From CBDIHP01 sp965279195 (lineage in GTDB: Bacteria > Planctomycetota > Planctomycetia > Isosphaerales > Isosphaeraceae): a stretch of 64,000 nt of DNA. Location of the stretch: contig CBDIHP010000037.1 of the NCBI GenBank assembly GCA_965279195.1, forward strand, positions 191,548 to 255,547, written 5' to 3'. Below the pieces are notes generated by a model that saw only the letters and a program-made list of their open reading frames with translations, was not told the origin of the DNA and made no database searches. Position 1 is the stretch's first letter, and each line of letters opens with the position of its first letter. Positions 44,013-53,144 of the stretch are shown piece by piece. The position numbers and the translations under genes are program-made.

Positions 44013-44175
44013 CGTTTGACGCCAGTTCGTGTGCCACTGGCTGCGCCAGTGCGAGGTCAGTCCGCGCCGGAAAGATCACCAACGAACACCCGTCATCCGA
44101 TGTCCGGACCCCCCCTCCGTGCCCCCGCTGTTGTCGCACTGGCACGGCCAGTGACACACAAACTGGGCCCAAACA
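44013..44175. repeat. family C palindromic element, long imperfect copy
   Basis: The left arm from 44013 contains GCCAGTTCGTGTGCCACTGG and the right arm, ending at 44175, is its inverted, slightly diverged relative (CCAGTGACACACAAACTGGG). About 40 bases pair on each side with several mismatches. It lies between proC and the frameshifted lipoprotein. Confidence 0.75.
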
Positions 44176-44291
44176 GGTCGACAGGTTCCTGGGTTTCGTC
44201 GATGTGAGTCGGAGGGGCCCACTGTCTGCGGTGCCCTGCGGGGACTAAACTTGGGGCAGGAGTGTCGAGGGTTCCCGACGGGGGGGGAGCG

Positions 44292-45550
44292 ATGGGCGTG
44301 GGGCGTCGGATCTCGGGGCGGTCGGTCTGGGTTCTCCTCATGGCGTTTCGGGGCCCTGCTCGGCCCGGCTGGGTGCTCGAAAGAGGATTCTCAGGCCCTC
44401 GCCGCGCGGCAGGCGATCGAACAGGGACGCTGGGAACAGGCCCGGCCGCTGGTCGAGGGGCTGGGCGAAGCGCGAGCCGAGGTCGGTCGACGCCCAGCTC
44501 GCCGTCGCACGAGTTGCCTATGCCCAGGCGCGAGCGGGCGATGCCTACGAGGCGATCAAGGCGGCGAAGGCCCTGAACGCGCCCGCCGGGGCGGTCGAGC
44601 GGCTCGAAGGGCTGATCCTGGCGAAGGCCGGCGAATCCGCCCGCGCGGAGCCTTTGCTCAATGCGGCGCACGAACGCTCGGGGCGCACCGACGTCGAGGT
44701 CATGGAGGCGTTGTCGCGCGTGCTCCTGAACACCTACAAGTTCCAGACGGCCCGGGAGCTTCTGAATCACTGGGTGAAGGTATCGCCGGGGGGTGCCAAG
44801 CCGTACCTCTGGCTGGCCGAGATCGATCGCCGGACGGACACGCTCCCCGATGAGGCCGTGGCCCATTACAAGGCCGCGCTCGAACGCGACCCGTCGCTGG
44901 TCGAGGCGCGACTGGGGCTGGCGGAGGTGCTCTGGGCGGCGAAGCGGTCGTCGGAGGCGTCGGAGGAGTTCGCGGCCTACCTCAAGGCGAAGCCCGACGA
45001 TGCCAAGGGGCACCTCGGCGCCGCCCGCGCCGCGAAGGATCTCGGGGATGACGCCTCGGTCGAGTCGCACCTGAGGAGCTCGCTCGAACTGGCCCCCGAC
45101 GACCCGATGGCCCTCAAGGAGCTGGGTTCGCTCCATCAGCGCAGGAACAAGCCGGCCGAGGCGCTCGCGGCCCTGGATCGGGCGTACAAGGTCGACCGCT
45201 ACGACGCGGAAGTCCTCTACCAGCGCGGGCTCCTGCTCGCACGGCTCGGGCGTGGGCCCGAGGCCGTCCAGGCCCAGCGCGAGGCGGCGAAGCTCCGCGA
45301 CGACCAGGCGAAGCTCCTGGAGGTCCAGAACAAGCTCCTCAAGGACCCCAACAACCCCGAGCTTCGCGGCCGCGTGGCGCGCTGGATGTTCGAACACGGC
45401 CAGGCCGACGAGGCCGCCCGCTGGGCCCGGATGATCCTCGAACGCAAGCCTGGCGACCCCGCCATGAACGGCCTGCTGGCCGAGTACCACGAAGGCCGCG
45501 GCGAGCCCGGCCTGGCCAATTCCTACCGACTCCGCGCCGGCGGGCCGTGA
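44292..45550 (+). pseudogene. TPR lipoprotein broken by two +1 frameshifts
   Basis: The start MGVGRRISGRSVWVLLMA (ATG 44292) is a signal peptide. Removing one T at 44346-44348 joins it to FGALLGPAGCSKEDSQALAA, which supplies the lipobox Cys, and removing one G at 44463-44465 joins that to LAKREPRSVDAQLAVARVAY, after which the frame is open to the TGA at 45550. The restored product is about 418 residues with many TPR repeats (ALERDPSLVEARLGLAEVLW, LKELGSLHQRRNKPAEALAA, ARWMFEHGQADEAARWARMI). It would be an envelope-anchored scaffold. From 44654 the frame is intact. Confidence 0.75.
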
Positions 45551-45573
45551 TACGCCTCGCCGTGTTTATCTTG

Positions 45574-45737
45574 CCCCGGGCGAACATCTCCCGATGCCGC
45601 CCCACCGGAGACTCGCCTTAACGCGAAACCGGATCTCCCGATCCGTCGCCGTTTGCCGCGGTCGACGGATCGGGAGATCCGGTTCGGTGTTCCCCTTCGA
45701 TGTCCGTTGGGGCGGCATCGGGAGAGGCTCGCCCCGC
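45574..45737. repeat. family A nested palindromic repeat
   Basis: CCCCGGGCG and CATCTCCCGATGCCGCCCCA on the left answer TGGGGCGGCATCGGGAG and CGCCCCG on the right. The inner arms AACCGGATCTCCCGATCCGT and ACGGATCGGGAGATCCGGTT are exact, with a loop of about 18 bases. It lies between the TPR lipoprotein and the surface-protein gene, which face each other. Confidence 0.85.
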
Positions 45738-45790
45738 GAGGAGACCGGCGGGCCGGGGTCTCGGGGAAGACCCCAGCCACGAGGAATGCG

Positions 45791-47014
45791 TTAGTTGAGG
45801 AACGGGCCGAGGAAGCCGGTGAAGCCGAGGTTGGGGTTGGTGGTGGTGACGAAGCTGTTGAACCCGGTCCCGAACGACGGGTTGAAGCCGGGGTCGGTGG
45901 TGGTGCCGAATCCGGTGAAGCCCGAGCCGAACCCGCTGTTGAACCCGTTGCCGAAGTTCGAGTAGGTCGAGCCGATCGGGTTGGTGAAGCCGGTCGTCGG
46001 CAGGCTGAAGGTCTGGTCGGCGGGGAGCCCGAACGCGGTCGAGAGGGACGACGAGGTCGTGTTGAAGGCGTTGGTGAACGCCGTGCCCGAGAGAGTCGAG
46101 AAGTCGGTGTTGGTGCCCGAGCCGACCAGGCTGCCCAGCGAATTCGCCAGGCTGGTGCTCGTCGGCAGGTTGCTGAAGAGCGAGGTCTGGAGCCCAGGTG
46201 TGACGTTGGTCGACATGCCCGGGAACAGCGACAGGTTGTTGCCGAGCTGGAAGGCCACCGTGTTCAACGCGTTGCCGTATTGCGAGGCGAACGCCTGCTG
46301 CGCGGCGGCCGTCGAGGTGGTCGAGCCACTGGGGAAGAGGGCCGAGTTGCCGACGGTCTGGAACGACGAGGCGAGCGAGCCGAGCGAGTTGCCGTACTGG
46401 TTGATGATCTGATTGCCCAGGTACTGCTGGAGCCCGATCCGCTGGCCGCTGGCGTCGACCGAGTTGCGGTTGAGGCCGGCGTTGTTGAAGTACGTGTTGT
46501 AGACGTCGTTCGTCTGCGTGATCGCGCGGTTGAGCTGGTTGTTCACCGCCGTCCGGAGGGCCTGGGCGGAGCGGGTCTTATTCCCCGACTGCACGATGCC
46601 ATCGAGGCGGCTGAGGATGCCGTTGGTGTTGTCGCGCAGGAAGGCCTTCTGGATGTTCGGGACGAGGCGGTTGCTGGCGTTGGGCAGCAGCGAGGCCGAC
46701 GCGGTCATGCGGATCACGTCGGCGTTGATGATGCCGTTGAGCCGGTTGCGGAAGTCGTTGAGCTGCTGGGTCGTGGGTTGCTGGCCGTTGGCGTAGAGGT
46801 TTGCGATCTCGCTGTTGACCGTGACGCGGAGGTCATTGTTGATCGTGCGCAACTGGGTCCGGTAGGCCTGCCGCACCTGGTTGGCGGTCATGCCGGACTG
46901 GACGCTCGCCTGGAGCTGCTGAGCCCCCGCGCCGTTGAGCACGACGCGTTCTTCGAGCGGCTGGGTGTCGAGGTTCGGACGGAACGCGCGTCGGTTCGCT
47001 CTCTGGCTGATCAT
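45791..47014 (-). CDS. planctomycete-type surface protein
   Basis: 407 residues from ATG 47014. There is no ordinary signal peptide. The N terminus instead carries FRPNLDTQPLEERVVLNG, like the LExRxxLS-type block found at the start of many large planctomycete surface proteins. Residues ~20-190 look helical (AYRTQLRTINNDLRVTVNSE). The C-terminal ~150 are Gly/Asn/Thr/Phe-rich, with repeated FNxxFGxGF pieces (GFNSGFGSGFTGFG, GFNPSFGTGFNSF). It is probably exported and structural. Codon use is normal for the window. Confidence 0.75.
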   Translation of the reverse strand: MISQRANRRAFRPNLDTQPLEERVVLNGAGAQQLQASVQSGMTANQVRQAYRTQLRTINNDLRVTVNSEIANLYANGQQPTTQQLNDFRNRLNGIINADVIRMTASASLLPNASNRLVPNIQKAFLRDNTNGILSRLDGIVQSGNKTRSAQALRTAVNNQLNRAITQTNDVYNTYFNNAGLNRNSVDASGQRIGLQQYLGNQIINQYGNSLGSLASSFQTVGNSALFPSGSTTSTAAAQQAFASQYGNALNTVAFQLGNNLSLFPGMSTNVTPGLQTSLFSNLPTSTSLANSLGSLVGSGTNTDFSTLSGTAFTNAFNTTSSSLSTAFGLPADQTFSLPTTGFTNPIGSTYSNFGNGFNSGFGSGFTGFGTTTDPGFNPSFGTGFNSFVTTTNPNLGFTGFLGPFLN

Positions 47015-47210
47015 GGGACCGGATTCCTGGGTTCGGGTTCGAGGTGGGCCGAAAGGCGTGCGGGACGTCCGTTTCCCCCGCCCTGAACCCCAGGCACCCC
47101 GCATGCCGCCGTCCTCGCACGCGGGGCGAATCCAGTTAGATTCTCAGAAATCAGCATCAAGTTGCGCGTCTTTGGAGTCCGCAGGGTGCGCGTCGCGGCG
47201 CACCCTGCCA

Positions 47211-48662
47211 TCACTCCTGCTCGCCCCAGACGGCCGGGGCCTTGAAGCCCCGGGGCGCGGGCCTGGCCCTGGGGGCGACGGCCTGGGCGGCGAGGGCGTC
47301 GTAGCGTTTGCGGAGTTCGGCGGTCTTCGCGGGCTGCTTCGCCGACAGGTCGGTGGTCTCGTAGGGGTCGGCCTTGAGGTCGAAGAGCTGGAGGGCGTCG
47401 CCTCCCCGAGCGGCGGCCTTCTTGCGCTTCGCCTTGGCCTGGGCCTTCGGCTGCGGGGCGGGCTCCTCGTCGACGTCGTTGCCGTCGCCGGCACCGTTGG
47501 CGCGGACGATCAGCTTCCAGTCGCCCACGCGGATGGCCCCGGCGTTGGGCGCGGTGTTGAGCAGGATCTCGTCGTGCGGGCCCGGCTTGCCTTCGACGAT
47601 CGAGGGCCATGCGTCGCGGCCGTCGAGCGGCGAGGGCTGTTCGAGCGAGGCCCCGGCGAGCCTCAGCAGGGTGGGGAACCAGTCGACGATGTGCAGCGGG
47701 GCGTCGACGACGCTCCCCGGCTTGATGCGTCCGTCCCAGGTGGCGAACGCCGGCACCCGGACGCCCCCCTCGTAGAGCGTGGCCTTCGCGCCCCGGAGCG
47801 GGCCGTTGCTCGTGACCTTGCCCGGAGAGGGGCCGCCGTTGTCGCTGGAGAACACGATCAGCGTATCCTTGCGCATCCCGGCGGCGTCGATCGCCTCGAC
47901 GACCTTGCCCACCGCCTCGTCCATCGCCGCGAGCATCCCGGCGTAGGTCCGGCGGGGCTCGGGCAGGTCCGCAAACGGGACCTTGTACGACTCCGGCACC
48001 TGGTGGGGGGCGTGCACGGCGTTGAAGGGGACGTAGAGGAACAACGGCTTCGACCTGTCCCGGGTCTGGATCAGCCGGACGGCCTCCTTCGCGATCAGGT
48101 GGGTCGAGTAGCCCTCATCCCGGTTGACCTTGTCGTCGCGGTGCCAGTCGAAGCCGCCGTCGCGGATGTGCGTGAAGTAGTCCAGCGCGCCGTTGTAGTG
48201 GCCGTACTGGTGGTCGAAGCCACGCCTGGTCGGGAGGTAGGCGGGCTGGAAGTGGCCGAGGTGCCACTTGCCCACGATGGCCGTCTCGTAGCCGGCCGAA
48301 TGGAGCGCGGCCGGGAGCGTGCGCTCCTCCAGGGGCAGGCCGTACTGCGCCCAGGGGCGGACGACCCCCACCTGGAGCCCGTGCCGCATCGGATACCGGC
48401 CGGTCATCAGCGCGGCGCGGGTCGGGGAGCACACCGGCTGGACGTAGAACTGCTCCAGCCGCGCGCCCGAGGCCGCGAGCCTGTCCAGGTGCGGGGTCTT
48501 CAACTCCGACTTGTGCCAGCCGACGTCCCCCCAGCCGAGGTCGTCGGCGAGCAGGTACACGATATTCGGCCGGGGCGCCCTGGCGGCGTCCTCCGCCCGC
48601 AACGGGCCCGCCGCGATCGCCAGCAGCCCCAACGTGAGCAACGACCAGCCGCAAGTTCGCAT
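47211..48662 (-). CDS. secreted sulfatase
   Basis: 483 residues from ATG 48662 (AGGGA upstream; an ATG two codons earlier is also possible). A Sec signal (LLTLGLLAIAAGPLRA) is followed by the sulfatase core: NIVYLLADDLGWGDVGWH (metal Asp40/41) and CSPTRAALMTGRYP, whose Cys78 would become formylglycine. Later come GKWHLGHF and FSSDNGGPSP, giving the full active site. The C-terminal ~70 residues include a Lys/Ala-rich insert (KAQAKAKRKKAAARGG). It removes sulfate from polysaccharides outside the cytoplasm, a planctomycete hallmark. A maturase gene is not in the window. Confidence 0.95.
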   Translation of the reverse strand: MRTCGWSLLTLGLLAIAAGPLRAEDAARAPRPNIVYLLADDLGWGDVGWHKSELKTPHLDRLAASGARLEQFYVQPVCSPTRAALMTGRYPMRHGLQVGVVRPWAQYGLPLEERTLPAALHSAGYETAIVGKWHLGHFQPAYLPTRRGFDHQYGHYNGALDYFTHIRDGGFDWHRDDKVNRDEGYSTHLIAKEAVRLIQTRDRSKPLFLYVPFNAVHAPHQVPESYKVPFADLPEPRRTYAGMLAAMDEAVGKVVEAIDAAGMRKDTLIVFSSDNGGPSPGKVTSNGPLRGAKATLYEGGVRVPAFATWDGRIKPGSVVDAPLHIVDWFPTLLRLAGASLEQPSPLDGRDAWPSIVEGKPGPHDEILLNTAPNAGAIRVGDWKLIVRANGAGDGNDVDEEPAPQPKAQAKAKRKKAAARGGDALQLFDLKADPYETTDLSAKQPAKTAELRKRYDALAAQAVAPRARPAPRGFKAPAVWGEQE

Positions 48663-48892
48663 GTGCATTCCCTGGAATGAGCGGAGGGATTCGGTCGGCG
48701 ACGGGGCCATGCCCGGCACAGAGAGTACAGGGGCGGCCCGGGCGATATCAAACCCCGCAACCCGCACGGGGGATCGCCAAGAGGCCCCGTCCGCCCGGCG
48801 GGGTGCTTCTCGCGGGGGCCGGCGTTGACGTATGATGTGGCCCCTGACACGAGACGCCCGAGCCTCCGACCGAGCCGACCGAGCCGCGACGC

Positions 48893-49960
48893 ATGCCCGA
48901 AACCAACGCCACGCGCCAACCTTCCGAGGATTCCCCGTTCGTCCGGGCCTGCCGTCGCCTGCCGACCGACGTCACCCCCGTCTGGCTGATGCGCCAGGCC
49001 GGCCGGTACATGCCCGAGTACCGCGAGGTCCGGGCGAAGGTCTCGTTCCTGGAACTCTGCCACGACCCCGACCTGGCGACCGAGGTCACCGTCACCGCCG
49101 CCGAGATCCTCGGGGTCGACGCCGCCATCCTCTTCGCCGACATCCTCCTGATCCTCCAGCCGCTCGGCTTCGACCTCGAATTCGCCAAGGGCGAGGGGCC
49201 GATCATCCACAACCCGATCCGGGAAGGGTCGGACGTCGATCGCGTCGTCCCGCTGGAAACCAACGAGCCGCTCGACTACGTCGCGCAGGCCGTCGGGCAG
49301 ATCCGGAGGGCGTTGAACCCGAAGACGCCGCTCATCGGCTTCGCCGGCGCCCCGTTCACCCTCGCCTGCTATGCCATCGAGGGGGGCGGCTCGCGGCATT
49401 ACGAGAAGGCGAAGGCCTTCATGTACAAGGACCAGGGGGCCTGGGACGCCCTGATGACGAAGCTGGTCGACGGCACCGCGATCTACCTCAACGCCCAGGC
49501 CGAGGCCGGTGCCCAGGTGCTGCAGCTCTTCGATAGCTGGGTCGGCAATCTCGCGCCGAGCGACTATCGCCAGTTCGTCCAGCCGCACATGACCAGGCTG
49601 TTCCAGAAGCTCAATCCCGACGTCCCCGCGATCCACTTCGGCACCGACACCACGACCCTGCTGGAACTCCAGCGCGACGCCGGCGGGCACGTCATCGGCC
49701 TGGACTGGCGGGTCGAGCTCGACGAGGCCTGGGATCGCCTCGGGCCGGGCGTGGCGGTTCAGGGGAACCTCGACCCGACCGTGCTGTTCGCCCCGATGCC
49801 CGAGATCGAGCGCCGGACGGCCCGGATCCTCGACCAGGCGGCGGGCCGCCCCGGCCACATCTTCAACCTCGGCCACGGGATCCTGCCGCACACCCCGGTC
49901 GACCACGTCGTCCGTCTGGTCGACTTCGTGCACAACTACAAGGCGAAGTCCCGGGCCTGA
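48893..49960 (+). CDS. hemE: uroporphyrinogen decarboxylase
   Basis: 355 residues. The signature TPVWLMRQAGRYMPEYREVR is near the N terminus, with the catalytic Asp in FADILLILQPLG and the second signature GFAGAPFTLACYAIEGGGS. The C-terminal GHGILPHTPVDHVVRLVDFV closes the barrel. It decarboxylates uroporphyrinogen III to coproporphyrinogen III in the cytoplasm. It is the first of three haem genes here (hemE, hemH, hemG), the order of the B. subtilis operon. The divergent sulfatase gene shares the promoter region. Confidence 0.97.
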   Translation: MPETNATRQPSEDSPFVRACRRLPTDVTPVWLMRQAGRYMPEYREVRAKVSFLELCHDPDLATEVTVTAAEILGVDAAILFADILLILQPLGFDLEFAKGEGPIIHNPIREGSDVDRVVPLETNEPLDYVAQAVGQIRRALNPKTPLIGFAGAPFTLACYAIEGGGSRHYEKAKAFMYKDQGAWDALMTKLVDGTAIYLNAQAEAGAQVLQLFDSWVGNLAPSDYRQFVQPHMTRLFQKLNPDVPAIHFGTDTTTLLELQRDAGGHVIGLDWRVELDEAWDRLGPGVAVQGNLDPTVLFAPMPEIERRTARILDQAAGRPGHIFNLGHGILPHTPVDHVVRLVDFVHNYKAKSRA

Positions 49961-50043
49961 CCTGACCGGCCGTTGACCGCCCGGTTAAAATACCCCTTTC
50001 CGACGACCGCCCGCGCGCCGAATCCAACGACCGAAGCTCGCCC

Positions 50044-51000
50044 ATGACCACCACCTCCGCCCCATATGACAGCATCCTCCTCATGGCCTACGGCGCCCCC
50101 GAGCGCCTTGAGGACGTGCGGCCGTTCCTCGACAACGTCCTGCGGGGCCTCCCGGTCCCGAAGGAGCGGTACGAGACGGTGGTCCACCACTACGAGGTCC
50201 TCGGCGGCAAGAGCCCGCTCAACGAGCTGACCGCCCTCCAGGCCCAGGGGCTCGCGAGGCTCCTGGAGCAGGACGGCCCCGCGCTGCCGGTCTACGTCGG
50301 CATGCGGTTCGCAAAGCCCTACATGTTCACGGCGATCCGCGACCTGATCCGGGACGGCCGGAAGCGGACCATCGGGATCATCCTGGCCCCCTACCGCAGC
50401 GAGCCGAGTTTCGAGAAGTATCAGGAGACGGTGCAGGAGGTCCTCGACGCCGCCGGCCCCGAGGTCGCCCCCCGGATCGACTTCGTCGAGCCCTGGTTCG
50501 ACCAGCCCCGGTTCGCCGAGGCCCAGGCGGATCAGATCCGCAAGGCGCTCGAGACCATCCCGGCCGAGCGTCGCGACGCCGCCCCGTTGATCTTCACCGC
50601 CCACAGCATCCCGCTGCGGGTGGCGAACAAATGCCCGTATGTCCAGCAGATCGAGTATTGCTGCGACGCCGTCGGAAAGCTCCTGGGCGGCCGGACCTGG
50701 CAGCTCGCCTGGCAGTCCCGCAGCGGCAACCCGCGCGACCCCTGGCTGGAGCCGGACGTGAACGCGATCCTGCCCGAACTCAAGGAGAAGGGTGCGACGG
50801 ATGTCGTGCTTTGTCCGATCGGCTTCATTTCGGATCACGTCGAAGTAATGTATGATCTGGACCTGGAGGCCGCGCAGGTCTGCAAGGAGCTGGGCCTGAA
50901 CCTGGCCAGGGCCGGGACGGTCAACGACCACCCGGTCTTCATCCGGGGGCTGGCCGAGCTGGTCCGGGGCAAGATCGCCGAGGCGACCGCCGCGGGCTGA
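50044..51000 (+). CDS. hemH: ferrochelatase, likely coproporphyrin type
   Basis: 318 residues. LLMAYGAPE near the N terminus carries Tyr15/16 at the site that binds iron and porphyrin in the B. subtilis enzyme; the catalytic His187 lies in FTAHSIP and Glu267 in GFISDHVEVMYDLD. It lacks the C-terminal Fe-S extension of some forms. It inserts Fe2+ into coproporphyrin III, or protoporphyrin IX, in the cytoplasm. The type is inferred from the MAYG motif and the neighbours hemE and hemG. It starts 83 bases after hemE. Confidence 0.94.
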   Translation: MTTTSAPYDSILLMAYGAPERLEDVRPFLDNVLRGLPVPKERYETVVHHYEVLGGKSPLNELTALQAQGLARLLEQDGPALPVYVGMRFAKPYMFTAIRDLIRDGRKRTIGIILAPYRSEPSFEKYQETVQEVLDAAGPEVAPRIDFVEPWFDQPRFAEAQADQIRKALETIPAERRDAAPLIFTAHSIPLRVANKCPYVQQIEYCCDAVGKLLGGRTWQLAWQSRSGNPRDPWLEPDVNAILPELKEKGATDVVLCPIGFISDHVEVMYDLDLEAAQVCKELGLNLARAGTVNDHPVFIRGLAELVRGKIAEATAAG

Positions 51001-51090
51001 GTCGGGTGTGGTCTCGGGGCGGCCTTCGGCAACCCATCGCCCCGGCGGGAGACGGGCGCGAGAGCGGGCAGACACGATCGGATCGGGACG

Positions 51091-52599
51091 ATGGACGGCG
51101 CGAGTCGAGAGAACGGTTGGACGGCCCCGGCGGATCGCACCTCGCGGGCCGACCGGGTCGTCGTGATCGGCGGCGGGCTCAGCGGGCTCACCGCCGCCCA
51201 CCGCCTCGTCACCCGGGCGAAGGCCGCCAGGCGGAACGTCGAGGTCACCATCCTCGAATCCCGGGACCGCGTCGGCGGCGCCGTCTGGACCACCCGGCTC
51301 GACGGCGGCTTCACCGTCGAAGGCGGGGCCGACTCGTTCATCACCAACAAGCCCTGGGCCCTGGAACTCTGCCACGAGCTGGGACTCTCCGACCAGCTCA
51401 TCAGCATGGATTCCGCCAACCGCCGCTCCTTCGTCGTCCGCGAGGGCAAGCTCCACCCGGTGCCCGAGGGCTTCGTGCTCATGGCGCCGAACCGCCTGGC
51501 CCCGATCCTGACCACGCCCATCCTGTCGCTCCGGGGCAAGCTCCGGATGCTCATGGACCTGGTCATCCCCCGGAAGACGGACGACTCCGACGAGAGCCTC
51601 TCGTCGTTCGTCAAGCGACGGTTCGGCCGCGAGGCGCTGGAACGCCTGGTGCAGCCGCTCGTCGGCGGCATCTACACCGCCGACCCCGCCGAGCTGAGCC
51701 TCAGGGCCACGCTGCCGCAGTTCCCCCAGATGGAGAAGACCCACGGCAGCCTGATCCGCGCGGCCTTGTCGCAGGCGAGGGCGAACCGGGCGGTCGAGAA
51801 GAACGCCTCCGGCGCCCGTTACGGCCTCTTCGCCAGCCTTGCCGGGGGCATGGACACCCTGGCGAAGACGCTCGCCTCCAGCCTGCCGCCGGGCGTGATC
51901 CGGCTGAATACTTCCGTCCGGCGCCTGACGCGGCTCGACGGCAATCGCGAGATCCCCTGGCGGGTCGAGCTGCTCGATGGGCCCCCGATCGACGCCTCGG
52001 GCGTGATCGTCTCGACCGAGGCCCACTCGGCCGCGCGCCTGCTGGACGGAGTCGACCCCGACCTGGCGCTCCACTTGCGGTCGATCCCCTACGCCTCCTC
52101 GGCCATCGCCGTCGTGGGCTACCGCCGCGACCAGGTGGCGCACCCGCTCGACGGGTTCGGGCTGGTCGTGCCGGCGATCGAGAACCGGCAAATCCTGGCG
52201 GTCTCGTTCCTGAGCGTGAAATTCCCGACCCGCGCCCCGAGCGGGACGGCCGTGTTCCGTGTCTTCGTGGGCGGGGCCACCCAGCCCGAGCTGTTCGACC
52301 TGGACGACGCGGCGATCTCCGCGATCGTCCGCAAGGAGCTGGGCGAGTTGCTGGGGGCCTCGGGCGAACCCCTGTTCCTCACCGTCGAGCGGCACAACCG
52401 GGCGATGCCCCAGTACACCCTGGGGCACATGGACCGGGTGGCCGCGATCGAGGAGCGGCTGGGCCGGCACCCGAGGCTGCTCCTGGCGGGCAACGCCTAT
52501 CACGGGGTGGGCGTCCCCGACGTCGTCCACTCCGGCCAGCAAGCCGGCGATGCCCTGCTCGCCGCCCTGGCCGACGCCCAGGCCATCGCCGCCGCCTGA
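51091..52599 (+). CDS. hemG: protoporphyrinogen/coproporphyrinogen III oxidase (HemG/HemY, CgoX type)
   Basis: 502 residues. The FAD-binding start is VVVIGGGLSGLTAAHRLVTR, followed by LESRDRVGGAVWTTRLDGGF and the ADSFITNKPWALELC block. The middle has VGGIYTADPAELSLRATLPQ, and the end LLLAGNAYHGVGVPDVVHSG is the second FAD segment. It oxidises a porphyrinogen to the porphyrin with O2; with the neighbouring ferrochelatase this suggests coproporphyrinogen. It starts 90 bases after hemH on the same strand, so the three genes look like one operon. Confidence 0.95.
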   Translation: MDGASRENGWTAPADRTSRADRVVVIGGGLSGLTAAHRLVTRAKAARRNVEVTILESRDRVGGAVWTTRLDGGFTVEGGADSFITNKPWALELCHELGLSDQLISMDSANRRSFVVREGKLHPVPEGFVLMAPNRLAPILTTPILSLRGKLRMLMDLVIPRKTDDSDESLSSFVKRRFGREALERLVQPLVGGIYTADPAELSLRATLPQFPQMEKTHGSLIRAALSQARANRAVEKNASGARYGLFASLAGGMDTLAKTLASSLPPGVIRLNTSVRRLTRLDGNREIPWRVELLDGPPIDASGVIVSTEAHSAARLLDGVDPDLALHLRSIPYASSAIAVVGYRRDQVAHPLDGFGLVVPAIENRQILAVSFLSVKFPTRAPSGTAVFRVFVGGATQPELFDLDDAAISAIVRKELGELLGASGEPLFLTVERHNRAMPQYTLGHMDRVAAIEERLGRHPRLLLAGNAYHGVGVPDVVHSGQQAGDALLAALADAQAIAAA

Positions 52600-52607
52600 A
52601 ACGACAG

Positions 52608-52694
52608 GGGTGATGAGGCATGGGTCATGGGTGAGACGGACGCGGGGATTCGCCGCCTTTCTTCTCCCATCGACCATCACCCATCCCCCATCCG
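52608..52694. repeat. family G palindromic element
   Basis: GGGGTGATGAGGCATGGGTC and ATGGGTGAGACG on the left are answered by CCCATCGACCATCACCCATC and CCCCATCC on the right. It lies in the gap between hemG and the next gene. Its structure resembles the outer ends at 4871-5134 and the element at 62637-62736. Confidence 0.7.
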
Positions 52695-52712
52695 GCTTCC
52701 GAGGAGGATCCC

Positions 52713-53063
52713 GTGGCCGCCCGACGCCCCGATCCCGACGCCCGCGAGGTCGCCCGCGTCGAGGGACTGTTCGCACCCACCGAGGCCGCACGCGCGGAGG
52801 AGTTCCTGGCCCGCTGCGTGCCCGGCTCGACCTGGCGCGTCCTGATCCGGACGGCGAACGTCGAGGGCCGGCTCATCCGCCGCGCGCCCCTGGGCACGTT
52901 CAAGGAGACCGACTGCACCTGCCTGAGCCTCCGCCTGGCCCTGCCCGTCCCCGTCGAGCCCGGCCTGCGGATCGCCATCGAGGCCGACGACGAGCCCGGC
53001 CTCTCCGCCACCGGCGTCGTCCGCCCCTGGCCCACCGGCGGCTCGATCGTGCCGGGCGGTTGA
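52713..53063 (+). CDS. small protein of unknown function, beta-barrel-like
   Basis: 116 residues from GTG 52713, with CGAGGAGG about 7 bases upstream. A charged N-terminal helix (AREVARVEGLFAPTEAARAE) leads into a small beta domain: STWRVLIRTANVEGRLIRRA, CLSLRLALPVPVEPGLRIAI, and the end DDEPGLSATGVVRPWP. The barrel pattern recalls domain 2/3 of translation factors, but the similarity is weak. It has no signal. It lies between hemG and the second DUF1080 gene. Function not assigned. Confidence 0.65.
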   Translation: MAARRPDPDAREVARVEGLFAPTEAARAEEFLARCVPGSTWRVLIRTANVEGRLIRRAPLGTFKETDCTCLSLRLALPVPVEPGLRIAIEADDEPGLSATGVVRPWPTGGSIVPGG

Positions 53064-53144
53064 GCCGAGCCTCCGGGCGTGTTAAACAGGGAGGCGACCA
53101 TCCCACCGCCTCCCTCCCGCCGCCCTCGTCCGGAGCCTACCCCC

